Positions 31,026 to 39,127 of a DNA stretch of 64,000 bases are shown here, piece by piece. The stretch is from Pseudomonas pudica (GTDB lineage: Bacteria; Pseudomonadota; Gammaproteobacteria; Pseudomonadales; Pseudomonadaceae). Both the position numbers and the translations under genes were made by a program. Under the pieces are notes generated by a model, which saw only the letters and a program-made list of their open reading frames with translations, made no database searches and had not been told where the DNA came from. The stretch is taken from contig NZ_JADLJS010000001.1 in NCBI RefSeq assembly GCF_015680405.1, positions 279,203 through 343,202 on the forward strand, given 5' to 3'. How positions within the stretch are numbered: position 1 is the first letter of the stretch; each line of letters opens with the position of its first letter.

Positions 31026-31116
31026 CCCTGTGGGAGCGGGTTTACCCGCGAACACCGGCGAAGCCGGTGCCATGCTCCGCGGCGCCTGCTTCGCGGGTAA
31101 CCCCGCTCCCACAGGG
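31026..31116. repeat. inverted REP pair with extra inner hairpin
   Basis: CCCTGTGGGAGCGGGTTTACC with CGCGAACACC faces GCTTCGCGGGTAACCCCGC with TCCCACAGGGG. An inner CACCGGCGAAGCCGGTG hairpin sits between them. It lies between glgE and treS, so the GlgE-pathway genes may be processed into separate segments. Confidence 0.88.
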
Positions 31117-31132
31117 GATGGCGTGTACCTTG

Positions 31133-33151
31133 CTAACGGGCCTTTTCGATGCGCCAGATACCGAACGGCAGATGCCAGGGTTCGATGCGCATCCATTGGG
31201 TCTTGCCGTACCACGACCAGCGATGGCCGTTCATCAGGTCTTCCCCCAGGGTTTCGGCGTTGTCATCCAGCCCCAGCTCCCACAGCGGCAGCTCGAAATG
31301 CGCTTCCTGGGCGTTGTGCGGGTCGAGGCTGATTGCCACCAGGATGTAGTTGTCGCGCTCGGGCGTGCGCTTGGCGAAGTACAGGATGTTGTCGTTCCAG
31401 CAGTTGAAGAACGCCACGCCCAGGTGGGTCTGCAAGGCGCGGTTCTGCCGGCGGATGCGGTTGAGCTGGGCAATCTCGGCAATGATGTTGCCGGGTTGGC
31501 TGAAATCGCGTGGGCGAATTTCGTACTTCTCCGAATCCAGGTACTCCTCCTTGCCCGGCAAGGCCGCCGCTTCGCACAGTTCAAAGCCCGAGTACATGCC
31601 CCACAAGCCCGACCCCATGGTGGCCAGCGCCGCGCGGATGAGGAAGCCGGCACGCCCTGAGGTGTGCAGGAAGTACGGGTTGATGTCGGGGGTGTTGACG
31701 AAGAAGTTGGGCCGGTAGCACTGGCTCCATGGCGGCTGGTTGAGCTGCTCGAAATACTCGCGCAGTTCCTGTTTGTGGTTGCGCCAGGTGAAATAGGTAT
31801 AGCTCTGCGCGTACCCGACCTTGCCCAGGCGGGCCATCATCGCCGGCTTGGTGAAGGCTTCGGCAAGGAAGATGACCTCGGGGTGCTGGCTGCGCACGTT
31901 GGCGATCAGCCATTGCCAGAATGGCAGTGGCTTGGTGTGCGGGTTGTCGACGCGGAAGGTCTTCACCCCCTCCTCGACCCAGCCGACCACCACGTCGCGC
32001 AGGGCCAGCCACAGTGAGGGCACGGCTTCGGGGGCGTAGAAATCGACGTTGACGATGTCCTGGTACTTCTTGGGCGGGTTCTCGGCATAGCGGATGGTGC
32101 CGTCCGGTCGCCAGCTGAACCAGCCGGGGTGCTCCTTGAGCCAGGGGTGGTCCTGGGAGCACTGGATGGCAAAGTCGAGGGCGATTTCCAGGCCATGCTC
32201 GGCCGCCGCGGCCACCAGGCGGCGGAAGTCGTCGCGGCTGCCCAGCTGCGGGTGAATCGCCTCGTGGCCGCCTTCCGCGCTGCCGATGGCATACGGGCTG
32301 CCCGGGTCGCCGGGCTCTGCAGTGAGGGCGTTGTTGCGGCCCTTGCGGTGCTGCATGCCGATGGGATGAATGGGCGGAAAGTACAGCACGTCGAAGCCCA
32401 TGTCGCGGATCATCGGCAGCCGCTCGTGCACATCATTGAAGGTGCCGTGGCGCTCGGGGCTGTCGGTGATCGAGCGCGGGAACAGCTCGTACCAGCTGGC
32501 GAACTGCGCTGCCGGGCGGTCGACATCGACGGGGAAGTCGCGGCTACGGGTCAGGTAGCTGCGGTGCTCGGCGTCACTCATCAGGCGGGCGGTGGCGGGG
32601 TCGAGAAACAGCGCTACCTGGTCGTCGGCATTCAGCGTGGGCAGGCGCTGCTGCAAGGCCTGCAGCTCCTCGCGCAGGGCACCGCTGCACAACTCGATGC
32701 CCTTGCCGAGCATCAATCGGCCTTCTTCCAGCTCCAGCCGCACCTCGACACCGGCGTGGTATTTCTTCTCCAGGTCGTGGCAATAAGTGGCGAACGGGTC
32801 GATCCAGGCCTCGATGCTGAAAAGGTGCGGGCCCAGTTCGGTGGGAGTGAACTCGGCCAGCCAAAGGTCGTTGCCCGGCGAGTGCAGGGGCACGCAATGC
32901 CAGCGCCGGCTGTGGGCCTGACGCCAGTTGAGCATCACTGCCAGGCGGTCGTGGCCGTCGCTGTAGACCTTGCTGCTGACCGCCACCGGTTGGCCACTGA
33001 TGGCCTTGACGGCGAAGGCGCCGGCTTCGAGCACGGGTTGGGTGTCTTCGATCACGATGCGCGGCGCCAGAAGCGCCTGGGACAGGCTGATGGCCTGGTC
33101 CGGGTGATCATTGGCCATGGGCACGCTTTCGAAGGGCTCGTTTCGTGACAT
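31133..33151 (-). CDS. glgE: alpha-1,4-glucan:maltose-1-phosphate maltosyltransferase (GH13_3)
   Basis: GlgE extends alpha-1,4-glucan by maltosyl units from maltose 1-phosphate, the product of the adjacent TreS-maltokinase. The 672-residue protein has the N-terminal beta domain (LAPRIVIEDTQPVLEAGAFA), then the GH13 barrel with VLYFPPIHPIGMQHRKGRNN, VKTFRVDNPHTKPLPFWQWL (nucleophile Asp), VIFLAEAFTKPAMM (acid/base Glu) and FVNTPDINPYFL. The GRNN and NPHTKP motifs distinguish it from other GH13 enzymes. A good AlgU-type promoter (GAACCC-16-TCTGA) lies upstream. It probably heads glgE-treS-glgB despite an intervening REP pair. Confidence 0.96.
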   Translation of the reverse strand: MSRNEPFESVPMANDHPDQAISLSQALLAPRIVIEDTQPVLEAGAFAVKAISGQPVAVSSKVYSDGHDRLAVMLNWRQAHSRRWHCVPLHSPGNDLWLAEFTPTELGPHLFSIEAWIDPFATYCHDLEKKYHAGVEVRLELEEGRLMLGKGIELCSGALREELQALQQRLPTLNADDQVALFLDPATARLMSDAEHRSYLTRSRDFPVDVDRPAAQFASWYELFPRSITDSPERHGTFNDVHERLPMIRDMGFDVLYFPPIHPIGMQHRKGRNNALTAEPGDPGSPYAIGSAEGGHEAIHPQLGSRDDFRRLVAAAAEHGLEIALDFAIQCSQDHPWLKEHPGWFSWRPDGTIRYAENPPKKYQDIVNVDFYAPEAVPSLWLALRDVVVGWVEEGVKTFRVDNPHTKPLPFWQWLIANVRSQHPEVIFLAEAFTKPAMMARLGKVGYAQSYTYFTWRNHKQELREYFEQLNQPPWSQCYRPNFFVNTPDINPYFLHTSGRAGFLIRAALATMGSGLWGMYSGFELCEAAALPGKEEYLDSEKYEIRPRDFSQPGNIIAEIAQLNRIRRQNRALQTHLGVAFFNCWNDNILYFAKRTPERDNYILVAISLDPHNAQEAHFELPLWELGLDDNAETLGEDLMNGHRWSWYGKTQWMRIEPWHLPFGIWRIEKAR

Positions 33152-33187
33152 CGGACCTTGCTCCCTCAGGCTGGTGGCGGTAAGGGT

Positions 33188-33214
33188 TCAGAGCCGGGCA
33201 CAGGCGTGGGGTTC
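33188..33214 (-). promoter_or_regulatory. AlgU (sigma-E type) promoter candidate for glgE
   Basis: On the minus strand GAACCC (33209-33214) is separated by exactly 16 bases from TCTGA (33188-33192), a perfect AlgU -10 with a near-consensus -35. It lies about 40 bases before the glgE start and would give osmotic or envelope-stress control. Confidence 0.6.
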
Positions 33215-33291
33215 AAAAAAAATGAGCGAACGGCAGCTGCCAGGAGTCGAAGCCTGCAGCACCTCTTCAATCACCCAAGCGAGGTCAGGCC

Positions 33292-33453
33292 ATGAACATT
33301 CCCATTCCACCGGAGACTCCCGATCCCAACATCGACGACCCGAGCCTGCCGCCGCCCGTGCCGGAGGAAGACCCGGACGAGCTGCCGATCAAGCCGACCG
33401 TGCCGCCGACGGTGGGCGACCCGCCGAGCCAGGAACCACCGGTGAAGGTTTAA
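33292..33453 (+). CDS. small proline-rich acidic protein (53 aa)
   Basis: This 53-residue ORF begins MNIPIPPETPDPNIDDPSLP and is made almost wholly of Pro, Asp, Glu and Val/Ile in PP- and PE-rich runs, ending PPVKV. GAGGT and CAGG lie just before the ATG, and the ORF diverges from glgE. Composition suggests an intrinsically disordered peptide, possibly a stress-induced hydrophilic protein. No catalytic motif or signal peptide is present. Similar short proline-rich ORFs accompany Pseudomonas trehalose loci as far as I recall, but no function is assigned. Confidence 0.6.
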   Translation: MNIPIPPETPDPNIDDPSLPPPVPEEDPDELPIKPTVPPTVGDPPSQEPPVKV

Positions 33454-33476
33454 GGGTAGACCAGGATCTTGTGCTG

Positions 33477-33581
33477 GCAGGGCCGGCCTCTTCGCGGGTA
33501 AACCCGCTCCCACAGGGACTGCGCCAACCTCGAAAGCGGCGCTATACCTGTGGGAGCGGGTTCACCCGCGAAAGGGCCGGC
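33477..33581. repeat. inverted REP pair
   Basis: GGGCCGGCCTCTTCGCGGG with TAAACCCGCTCCCACAGGG faces CCTGTGGGAGCGGGTTCACC with CGCGAAAGGGCCGG. This is close to the canonical P. putida REP sequence. It lies between the 3' ends of the small proline-rich gene and the acyl-CoA synthetase gene. Confidence 0.92.
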
Positions 33582-33593
33582 GGCATCAATACA

Positions 33594-35276
33594 TCAACCA
33601 GCAGTCAAAGCCGAGATCTCCGCCACGCTGATCTCCCGCATGCGGAACTTCTGCACCTTGCCAGTCACCGTCATCGGGTACTCGTCGACAAAGCGGATAT
33701 GCCGCGGCACCTTGAAGTGTGCAATGCGCGCCTTGCACCAGCCCTGCAATTCCTCGGCCGTGGCGCTGTGCCCAGGGTGCAGCTTGATCCAGGCGACGAT
33801 CTCCTCGCCATAACGGCTGCACGGGATGCCGATCACCTGCGCATCAGCCACCGCCGGGTGGGTGTAGAAGAACTCTTCCAGTTCACGCGGGTAGATGTTC
33901 TCGCCGCCGCGAATGATCATGTCCTTGTTGCGCCCGACGATGCGTACGTAGCCGTGCTCGTCCATTACCGCCAGGTCGCCCGAGTGCATCCAGCCGGCCG
34001 GGTCGATGGCATCCGCCGTGGCCTGGGGGTTGTCCCAGTAGCCGAGCATCACGCTGTAGCCGCGGGTACACAGCTCGCCGATCTCGCCGCGCGGGACGAT
34101 GCAGCCGTCGGCGTCCACCAGTTTGTTTTCCAGCTGCGGCTGGGTGCGGCCGACGGTGGTCACGCGCAGTTCCAGGTCGTCGTCCGGGCCGGTCTGCAGC
34201 GACACCGGGCTGGTTTCGGTCATGCCGTAGGCGATCTGTACTTCGGCCATGTGCATCTGGTCGATGACCCGGCGCATCACTTCGATCGGGCAGGTGGCGC
34301 CGGCCATGATGCCGCTGCGCAGGGTCGACAGGTCCATTTGCGCACGGGCGGGGTGGTCGAGCATGGCGATGAACATGGTCGGTACGCCATAGAGAATGCT
34401 GGCGCGCTCTTCGGCCACCGCGCGCAGGGTGAGCTCGGCGTCGAAGGCGTCGTTGGGGTAGATCATGGTGCTGCCATGGGTGATGCAACCCAGGTTGGCC
34501 ATGACCATGCCGAAGCAGTGGTACAGCGGCACCGGGATCACCATGCGGTCGCGTGCGGTCAGGCCCAGGCTTTCGCCGACCATGAAGCCGTTGTTGAGGA
34601 TGTTGTAATGGCTGAGCGTGGCGCCCTTCGGTGCGCCGGTGGTGCCGGAGGTGTACTGGATGTTCACCGGCTGGTCGAACTGCAGGCTTTGCTGGCGCTT
34701 CGCATAAGCCTCGACGGAGGTCTGCCCTGCCCGCTCGGCCAGCGCTTGCCAAGGCAGGAAGCCTGCCGGCGGGTTGGCGGCCAGGCTGACCACACCACGC
34801 AGGTCGGGCAGGCGTTCACTGGCCATTTCACCGGGGGTGGCTCTGGCCAGCTCCGGCGCCAGTTCCTGGACCATGGCGTGGTAGTCGGACGTCTTGAAGG
34901 TATCGGCACATACCAACCAGCGGCAACCGGACTGGCGCAGCACGTATTCCAGCTCGCCCACGCGGTAGGCCGGGTTGATGTTGACCAGAATCGCGCCGAC
35001 CTTGGCACTGGCCAGCTGCAGGATGCACCACTGGGCGCAGTTGGGCGACCAGATGCCGACCCGATCGCCGGTGTTCACGCCCAGGGCCATCAGGGCACGA
35101 GCATGCATCTCGACCTGCTCGGCCAACTGCCGCCAGCTGTAGCGCAGGCCCTGATGGCGCGACACCAGGGCCTCGCCGTCGGCACAACGGGCCACGGTGG
35201 CGTCGAAGGCCTGGCCGATGGTCTGGGTCAGCAAGGCTTGGTCCTGGCGACCGCGGGTATAGCTTGGTTGACTCAT
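33594..35276 (-). CDS. AMP-forming acyl-CoA synthetase
   Basis: This 560-residue ANL-superfamily enzyme activates a carboxylic acid to its acyl-CoA. It shows the P-loop NIQYTSGTTGAPKGATLSHY, the AMP-binding YGMTETSPVS and the C-terminal hinge VGRNKDMIIRGGENIYPREL with TVTGKVQKFRMRE containing the catalytic lysine. I start at 35276 (MSQPSYTRG), which has AAGGGA upstream; the frame extends to 35318 without such a signal. It diverges from liuA across two LiuR-like palindromes, so it is probably co-regulated with leucine/isovalerate catabolism. Its substrate could be isovalerate, another branched short-chain acid or a medium-chain acid; this cannot be resolved from motifs. Confidence 0.88.
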   Translation of the reverse strand: MSQPSYTRGRQDQALLTQTIGQAFDATVARCADGEALVSRHQGLRYSWRQLAEQVEMHARALMALGVNTGDRVGIWSPNCAQWCILQLASAKVGAILVNINPAYRVGELEYVLRQSGCRWLVCADTFKTSDYHAMVQELAPELARATPGEMASERLPDLRGVVSLAANPPAGFLPWQALAERAGQTSVEAYAKRQQSLQFDQPVNIQYTSGTTGAPKGATLSHYNILNNGFMVGESLGLTARDRMVIPVPLYHCFGMVMANLGCITHGSTMIYPNDAFDAELTLRAVAEERASILYGVPTMFIAMLDHPARAQMDLSTLRSGIMAGATCPIEVMRRVIDQMHMAEVQIAYGMTETSPVSLQTGPDDDLELRVTTVGRTQPQLENKLVDADGCIVPRGEIGELCTRGYSVMLGYWDNPQATADAIDPAGWMHSGDLAVMDEHGYVRIVGRNKDMIIRGGENIYPRELEEFFYTHPAVADAQVIGIPCSRYGEEIVAWIKLHPGHSATAEELQGWCKARIAHFKVPRHIRFVDEYPMTVTGKVQKFRMREISVAEISALTAG

Positions 35277-35339
35277 GGGTGTCCCTTCTTGTGGTTGTTC
35301 TGGGCACGACTGAAGCAAGCGGGAATACTTTGGCGCAGA

Positions 35340-35355
35340 TTTACGTTTACGTAAA
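35340..35355. promoter_or_regulatory. LiuR-type operator, site 1
   Basis: TTTACGTTTACGTAAA, a near-perfect 16-base palindrome matching the MerR-family LiuR motif as I recall it from gammaproteobacteria. It lies in the divergent region between the acyl-CoA synthetase and liuA. Confidence 0.7.
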
Positions 35356-35389
35356 GGTGATGATCCGATTGACAGTGAGCATCTGCAGG

Positions 35390-35405
35390 TTTACGTTAAC
35401 GTAAA
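35390..35405. promoter_or_regulatory. LiuR-type operator, site 2
   Basis: TTTACGTTAACGTAAA is a perfect palindrome, 50 bases start-to-start from site 1. Both are followed by AGGTGA. This one is nearer liuA (start 35518), so each divergent gene may have its own copy. Confidence 0.75.
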
Positions 35406-35437
35406 GGTGAAAACGACATCGGGTTTGTCGGCGTGTC

Positions 35438-35461
35438 ACCGACCCGCTCCACAGGGTCGGT
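35438..35461 (+). other. perfect hairpin in the liuA leader
   Basis: ACCGACCC (35438-35445) pairs with GGGTCGGT (35454-35461) around GCTCCACA. No T-run follows, so it is not an ordinary terminator. It may be a degenerate REP relic or a leader stem; its role is unknown. Confidence 0.4.
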
Positions 35462-35517
35462 AGATAGCCCTTGAGCTACGGTGTTACCCAATTTCAAGAA
35501 CAACAAGGTGCCCCAGC

Positions 35518-36681
35518 ATGCATTACCCCACCCTGAACTTCGCCCTGGGCGAAACCATCGACATGCTGCGCGACCAGGTGCGCACCTTCGTCGCCGCCGA
35601 ACTGGCCCCGCGCGCCGCGCAAATCGACCACGACAACCTGTTCCCTGCCGACATGTGGTGCAAGTTCGGTGACATGGGTCTGCTGGGCATCACTGTGCCG
35701 GAAGAATATGGCGGTGCCGGCCTGGGCTACCTGGCCCACGTGGTGTCGATGGAGGAAATCAGCCGTGGCTCGGCCTCGGTGGCCCTGTCCTACGGTGCCC
35801 ACTCCAACCTCTGCGTCAACCAGATCAACCGCAACGGCAGCCACGAACAGAAGCTCAAGTACCTGCCCAAGCTGATCAGCGGCGAGCACATCGGCGCCCT
35901 GGCCATGAGCGAGCCCAATGCCGGTTCCGACGTGGTGTCGATGAAACTGCGCGCGGAAAAGCGCGGCGACCACTACGTGCTCAACGGCAGCAAGACCTGG
36001 ATCACCAACGGCCCGGATGCCAACACCTACGTGATCTACGCCAAGACTGACCTGGAAAAGGGCGCGCACGGCATCACCGCATTCATCGTCGAGCGTGACT
36101 GGAAAGGCTTCAGCCGCAGCAACAAGTTCGACAAGCTGGGCATGCGTGGCTCCAACACCTGCGAGCTGTTCTTCGATGGCGTCGAAGTGCCGGAAGAAAA
36201 CATCCTCGGCCAGCTCAACGGTGGCGTGCGCGTGCTGATGAGCGGCCTGGATTACGAGCGCGTGGTGCTGTCCGGCGGCCCGACCGGCATCATGCAAAGC
36301 TGCATGGATCTGGTGGTCCCTTACATTCACGACCGCAAACAGTTCGGCCAGAGCATCGGCGAGTTCCAGCTGATCCAGGGCAAGATCGCCGACATGTACA
36401 CCCAGCTCAACGCCAGCCGCGCCTACCTGTATGCCGTGGCCCAGGCCTGCGACCGTGGCGAGACCACCCGCAAGGACGCCGCCGGGGTGATCCTGTACAC
36501 CGCCGAGCGTGCCACGCAAATGGCCCTGGAAGCGATCCAGATTCTCGGCGGCAACGGCTATATCAACGAATTCCCGGCCGGCCGCCTGTTGCGCGACGCC
36601 AAACTGTACGAGATCGGTGCCGGCACCAGCGAAATCCGCCGGATGCTGATCGGCCGCGAACTGTTCAACGAAACCCGCTGA
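35518..36681 (+). CDS. liuA: isovaleryl-CoA dehydrogenase
   Basis: This FAD enzyme oxidises isovaleryl-CoA to 3-methylcrotonyl-CoA in leucine degradation. The 387-residue protein shows [20 protein letters not shown], the FAD loop [34 protein letters not shown] and [18 protein letters not shown], where the Glu after Tyr occupies the catalytic-base position specific to isovaleryl-CoA dehydrogenases. [21 protein letters not shown] and [18 protein letters not shown] complete the C-terminal helical domain. It starts a rightward operon with liuB, liuC and liuD under probable LiuR control. Confidence 0.95.
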   Translation: MHYPTLNFALGETIDMLRDQVRTFVAAELAPRAAQIDHDNLFPADMWCKFGDMGLLGITVPEEYGGAGLGYLAHVVSMEEISRGSASVALSYGAHSNLCVNQINRNGSHEQKLKYLPKLISGEHIGALAMSEPNAGSDVVSMKLRAEKRGDHYVLNGSKTWITNGPDANTYVIYAKTDLEKGAHGITAFIVERDWKGFSRSNKFDKLGMRGSNTCELFFDGVEVPEENILGQLNGGVRVLMSGLDYERVVLSGGPTGIMQSCMDLVVPYIHDRKQFGQSIGEFQLIQGKIADMYTQLNASRAYLYAVAQACDRGETTRKDAAGVILYTAERATQMALEAIQILGGNGYINEFPAGRLLRDAKLYEIGAGTSEIRRMLIGRELFNETR

Positions 36682-36700
36682 GCACAAGGGACGGGCGCAC

Positions 36701-38308
36701 ATGGCTACCTTGCACACCCAGATCAACCCGCGTTCGGCGGAGTTCGCCAGCAACAGCGCGGCCATGCTCGAACAGGTCCAGGCCCTGCGCGGCCTGCTCG
36801 CCCAAGTGGCCCAGGGTGGTGGGCCCAAGGCACAGGAGCGGCACACTTCGCGTGGCAAGCTGCTGCCGCGCGAGCGCATCGACCGCCTGCTGGACCCGGG
36901 CTCGCCGTTCCTCGAAATCGGCCAACTGGCTGCCCATGAGGTATATGGCGAAGACGTGCCCGCTGCGGGCGTGATCGCCGGCATCGGCCGCGTCGAAGGC
37001 GTGGAATGCATGATCGTGGCCAACGACGCCACGGTAAAAGGCGGTTCCTACTACCCGCTGACGGTGAAGAAGCACCTGCGTGCGCAGACCATCGCCCTGC
37101 AGAACCGCCTGCCGTGCATCTACCTGGTGGACTCTGGCGGCGCCAACCTGCCACGCCAGGACGAAGTGTTCCCCGACCGCGAGCACTTCGGGCGGATCTT
37201 CTTCAACCAGGCCAACATGAGCGCGCTGGGCATTCCGCAAATTGCAGTGGTGATGGGCTCGTGCACCGCCGGCGGTGCCTACGTGCCAGCGATGGCCGAC
37301 GAAGCGATCATGGTGCGCCAGCAAGCGACCATCTTCCTCGCCGGGCCACCCTTGGTAAAGGCCGCCACCGGTGAAGTGGTGAGTGCCGAAGACCTCGGCG
37401 GTGCCGATGTTCACTGCCGCACCAGCGGCGTGGCCGACCACTATGCCGACAACGACGAACACGCCCTGGCACTGGCCCGACGCAGCGTGGCCAACCTCAA
37501 CTGGCACAAGCTGGGCAAGCTGCAGCGCCTGGCCCCGGTGGCACCGCTGTATGCCGCCGATGAGCTGTATGGCGTGGTGCCGGCCGATGCCAAGCAACCG
37601 TTCGACGTGCGCGAGGTGATCGCGCGCCTGGTCGACGGCTCGGTGTTCGACGAGTTCAAGGCGCTGTTCGGTACCACCCTGGTGTGCGGCTTCGCCCACC
37701 TGCACGGCTACCCGGTGGCGATCCTCGCCAACAACGGCATCCTGTTCGCCGAGGCCGCGCAAAAAGGCGCGCACTTCATCGAGCTGGCCTGCCAGCGCGG
37801 CATCCCGCTGCTGTTCCTGCAGAACATCACTGGCTTCATGGTCGGCAAGAAGTACGAAGAAGGCGGCATCGCCAAGCACGGCGCCAAACTGGTCACTGCC
37901 GTGGCTTGCGCCCAGGTGCCGAAGTTCACGGTGATCATCGGCGGCAGCTTCGGCGCCGGCAACTACGGCATGTGCGGCCGTGCCTACGACCCGCGCTTCC
38001 TGTGGATGTGGCCCAACGCGCGGATTGGCGTGATGGGGGCCGAACAGGCCGCCGGCGTGCTGGCCCAGGTCAAGCGCGAACAGAGCGAGCGCAGTGGTCA
38101 CCCGTTCAGCGCGGAAGACGAAGCCCGGCTCAAGCAGCCGATCCTTGACCAGTACGAGCACCAGGGCCACCCCTACTATTCCAGCGCCCGCCTGTGGGAC
38201 GACGGTGTCATCGACCCGGCACAGACCCGCGACGTGCTCGGCCTGGCGTTGTCCGCAGCGCTGAACGCACCGATCGAACAGAGCCGCTTCGGCATTTTCC
38301 GGATGTGA
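36701..38308 (+). CDS. liuB: methylcrotonyl-CoA carboxylase, beta (carboxyltransferase) subunit
   Basis: The 535-residue subunit transfers CO2 from biotin to 3-methylcrotonyl-CoA. Features are [60 protein letters not shown] and [20 protein letters not shown] in the N-terminal crotonase-like half. [40 protein letters not shown] and [20 protein letters not shown] are in the C-terminal half. These carboxyltransferase motifs match the MCC type rather than propionyl-CoA carboxylase. It lies directly downstream of liuA and partners LiuD. Confidence 0.95.
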   Translation: MATLHTQINPRSAEFASNSAAMLEQVQALRGLLAQVAQGGGPKAQERHTSRGKLLPRERIDRLLDPGSPFLEIGQLAAHEVYGEDVPAAGVIAGIGRVEGVECMIVANDATVKGGSYYPLTVKKHLRAQTIALQNRLPCIYLVDSGGANLPRQDEVFPDREHFGRIFFNQANMSALGIPQIAVVMGSCTAGGAYVPAMADEAIMVRQQATIFLAGPPLVKAATGEVVSAEDLGGADVHCRTSGVADHYADNDEHALALARRSVANLNWHKLGKLQRLAPVAPLYAADELYGVVPADAKQPFDVREVIARLVDGSVFDEFKALFGTTLVCGFAHLHGYPVAILANNGILFAEAAQKGAHFIELACQRGIPLLFLQNITGFMVGKKYEEGGIAKHGAKLVTAVACAQVPKFTVIIGGSFGAGNYGMCGRAYDPRFLWMWPNARIGVMGAEQAAGVLAQVKREQSERSGHPFSAEDEARLKQPILDQYEHQGHPYYSSARLWDDGVIDPAQTRDVLGLALSAALNAPIEQSRFGIFRM

Positions 38309-38311
38309 CCC

Positions 38312-39127
38312 ATGAGCGATTTCAGCACCCTCGAAGTGATCCGCGACCCGCGCGGCTTCGCCACCCTGTGGCTGAGCCGCGAGGACAAGAACAACGCGTT
38401 CAACGCCTTGATGATCCGCGAACTGATTGTCGCCCTGGACCAGTTGGCCGAGGACGCCACCCTGCGCTTCGTGCTGCTGCGCGGCCGCGGCCGGCACTTC
38501 AGTGCCGGTGCCGACCTGGCCTGGATGCAGCAGTCGGCGCAGCTGGACTTCAACACCAACCTGGATGACGCCCGCGAGCTGGGCGAGCTGATGTATGCCC
38601 TGCACCGCCTCAAGGCGCCGACCCTGGCCGTGGTGCAAGGCGCGGCCTTTGGCGGCGCGCTGGGCCTGATCAGCTGCTGCGACATGGCCATCGGCGCCGA
38701 AGACGCCCAGCTGTGCCTGTCGGAAGTGCGCATCGGCCTGGCACCGGCAGTGATCAGCCCGTTCGTGGTCAAGGCCATCGGCGAGCGTGCCGCGCGCCGC
38801 TATGCCCTCACCGCCGAGCGTTTCAGCGGTGTGCGGGCCCGCGAGCTGGGCCTGCTGGCCGAGGTCTACCCAGCCAGCGAGCTGGACGCCCAGGTCGAAG
38901 CCTGGGTGAGCAACCTGCTGCAGAACAGCCCCCAAGCGCTACGCGCCACCAAGGACCTGCTGCGTGAAGTGGACGACGGTGAACTCAGCCCGGCCCTGCG
39001 CCGCTACTGCGAAAACACCATCGCCCGCATCCGCGTCAGCGCCGAAGGCCAGGAGGGCCTGCGCGCCTTCCTGGAAAAACGCCGCCCCGCCTGGCAAACC
39101 GACGACAAGAAGGAACCGCGCCCATGA
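38312..39127 (+). CDS. liuC: methylglutaconyl-CoA hydratase (enoyl-CoA hydratase family)
   Basis: The 271-residue crotonase-fold enzyme hydrates 3-methylglutaconyl-CoA to HMG-CoA. LSREDKNNAFNALMIRELI, LRGRGRHFSAGADLAWMQQS (oxyanion-hole loop), VVQGAAFGGALGLISCCDMA (second oxyanion loop) and SEVRIGLAPAVISPFVVKAI are typical of the AUH-like subgroup. It begins three bases after the liuB stop and its own stop overlaps the liuD start (ATGA). The next enzyme, HMG-CoA lyase (LiuE), is missing from this cluster and must be encoded elsewhere. Confidence 0.93.
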   Translation: MSDFSTLEVIRDPRGFATLWLSREDKNNAFNALMIRELIVALDQLAEDATLRFVLLRGRGRHFSAGADLAWMQQSAQLDFNTNLDDARELGELMYALHRLKAPTLAVVQGAAFGGALGLISCCDMAIGAEDAQLCLSEVRIGLAPAVISPFVVKAIGERAARRYALTAERFSGVRARELGLLAEVYPASELDAQVEAWVSNLLQNSPQALRATKDLLREVDDGELSPALRRYCENTIARIRVSAEGQEGLRAFLEKRRPAWQTDDKKEPRP

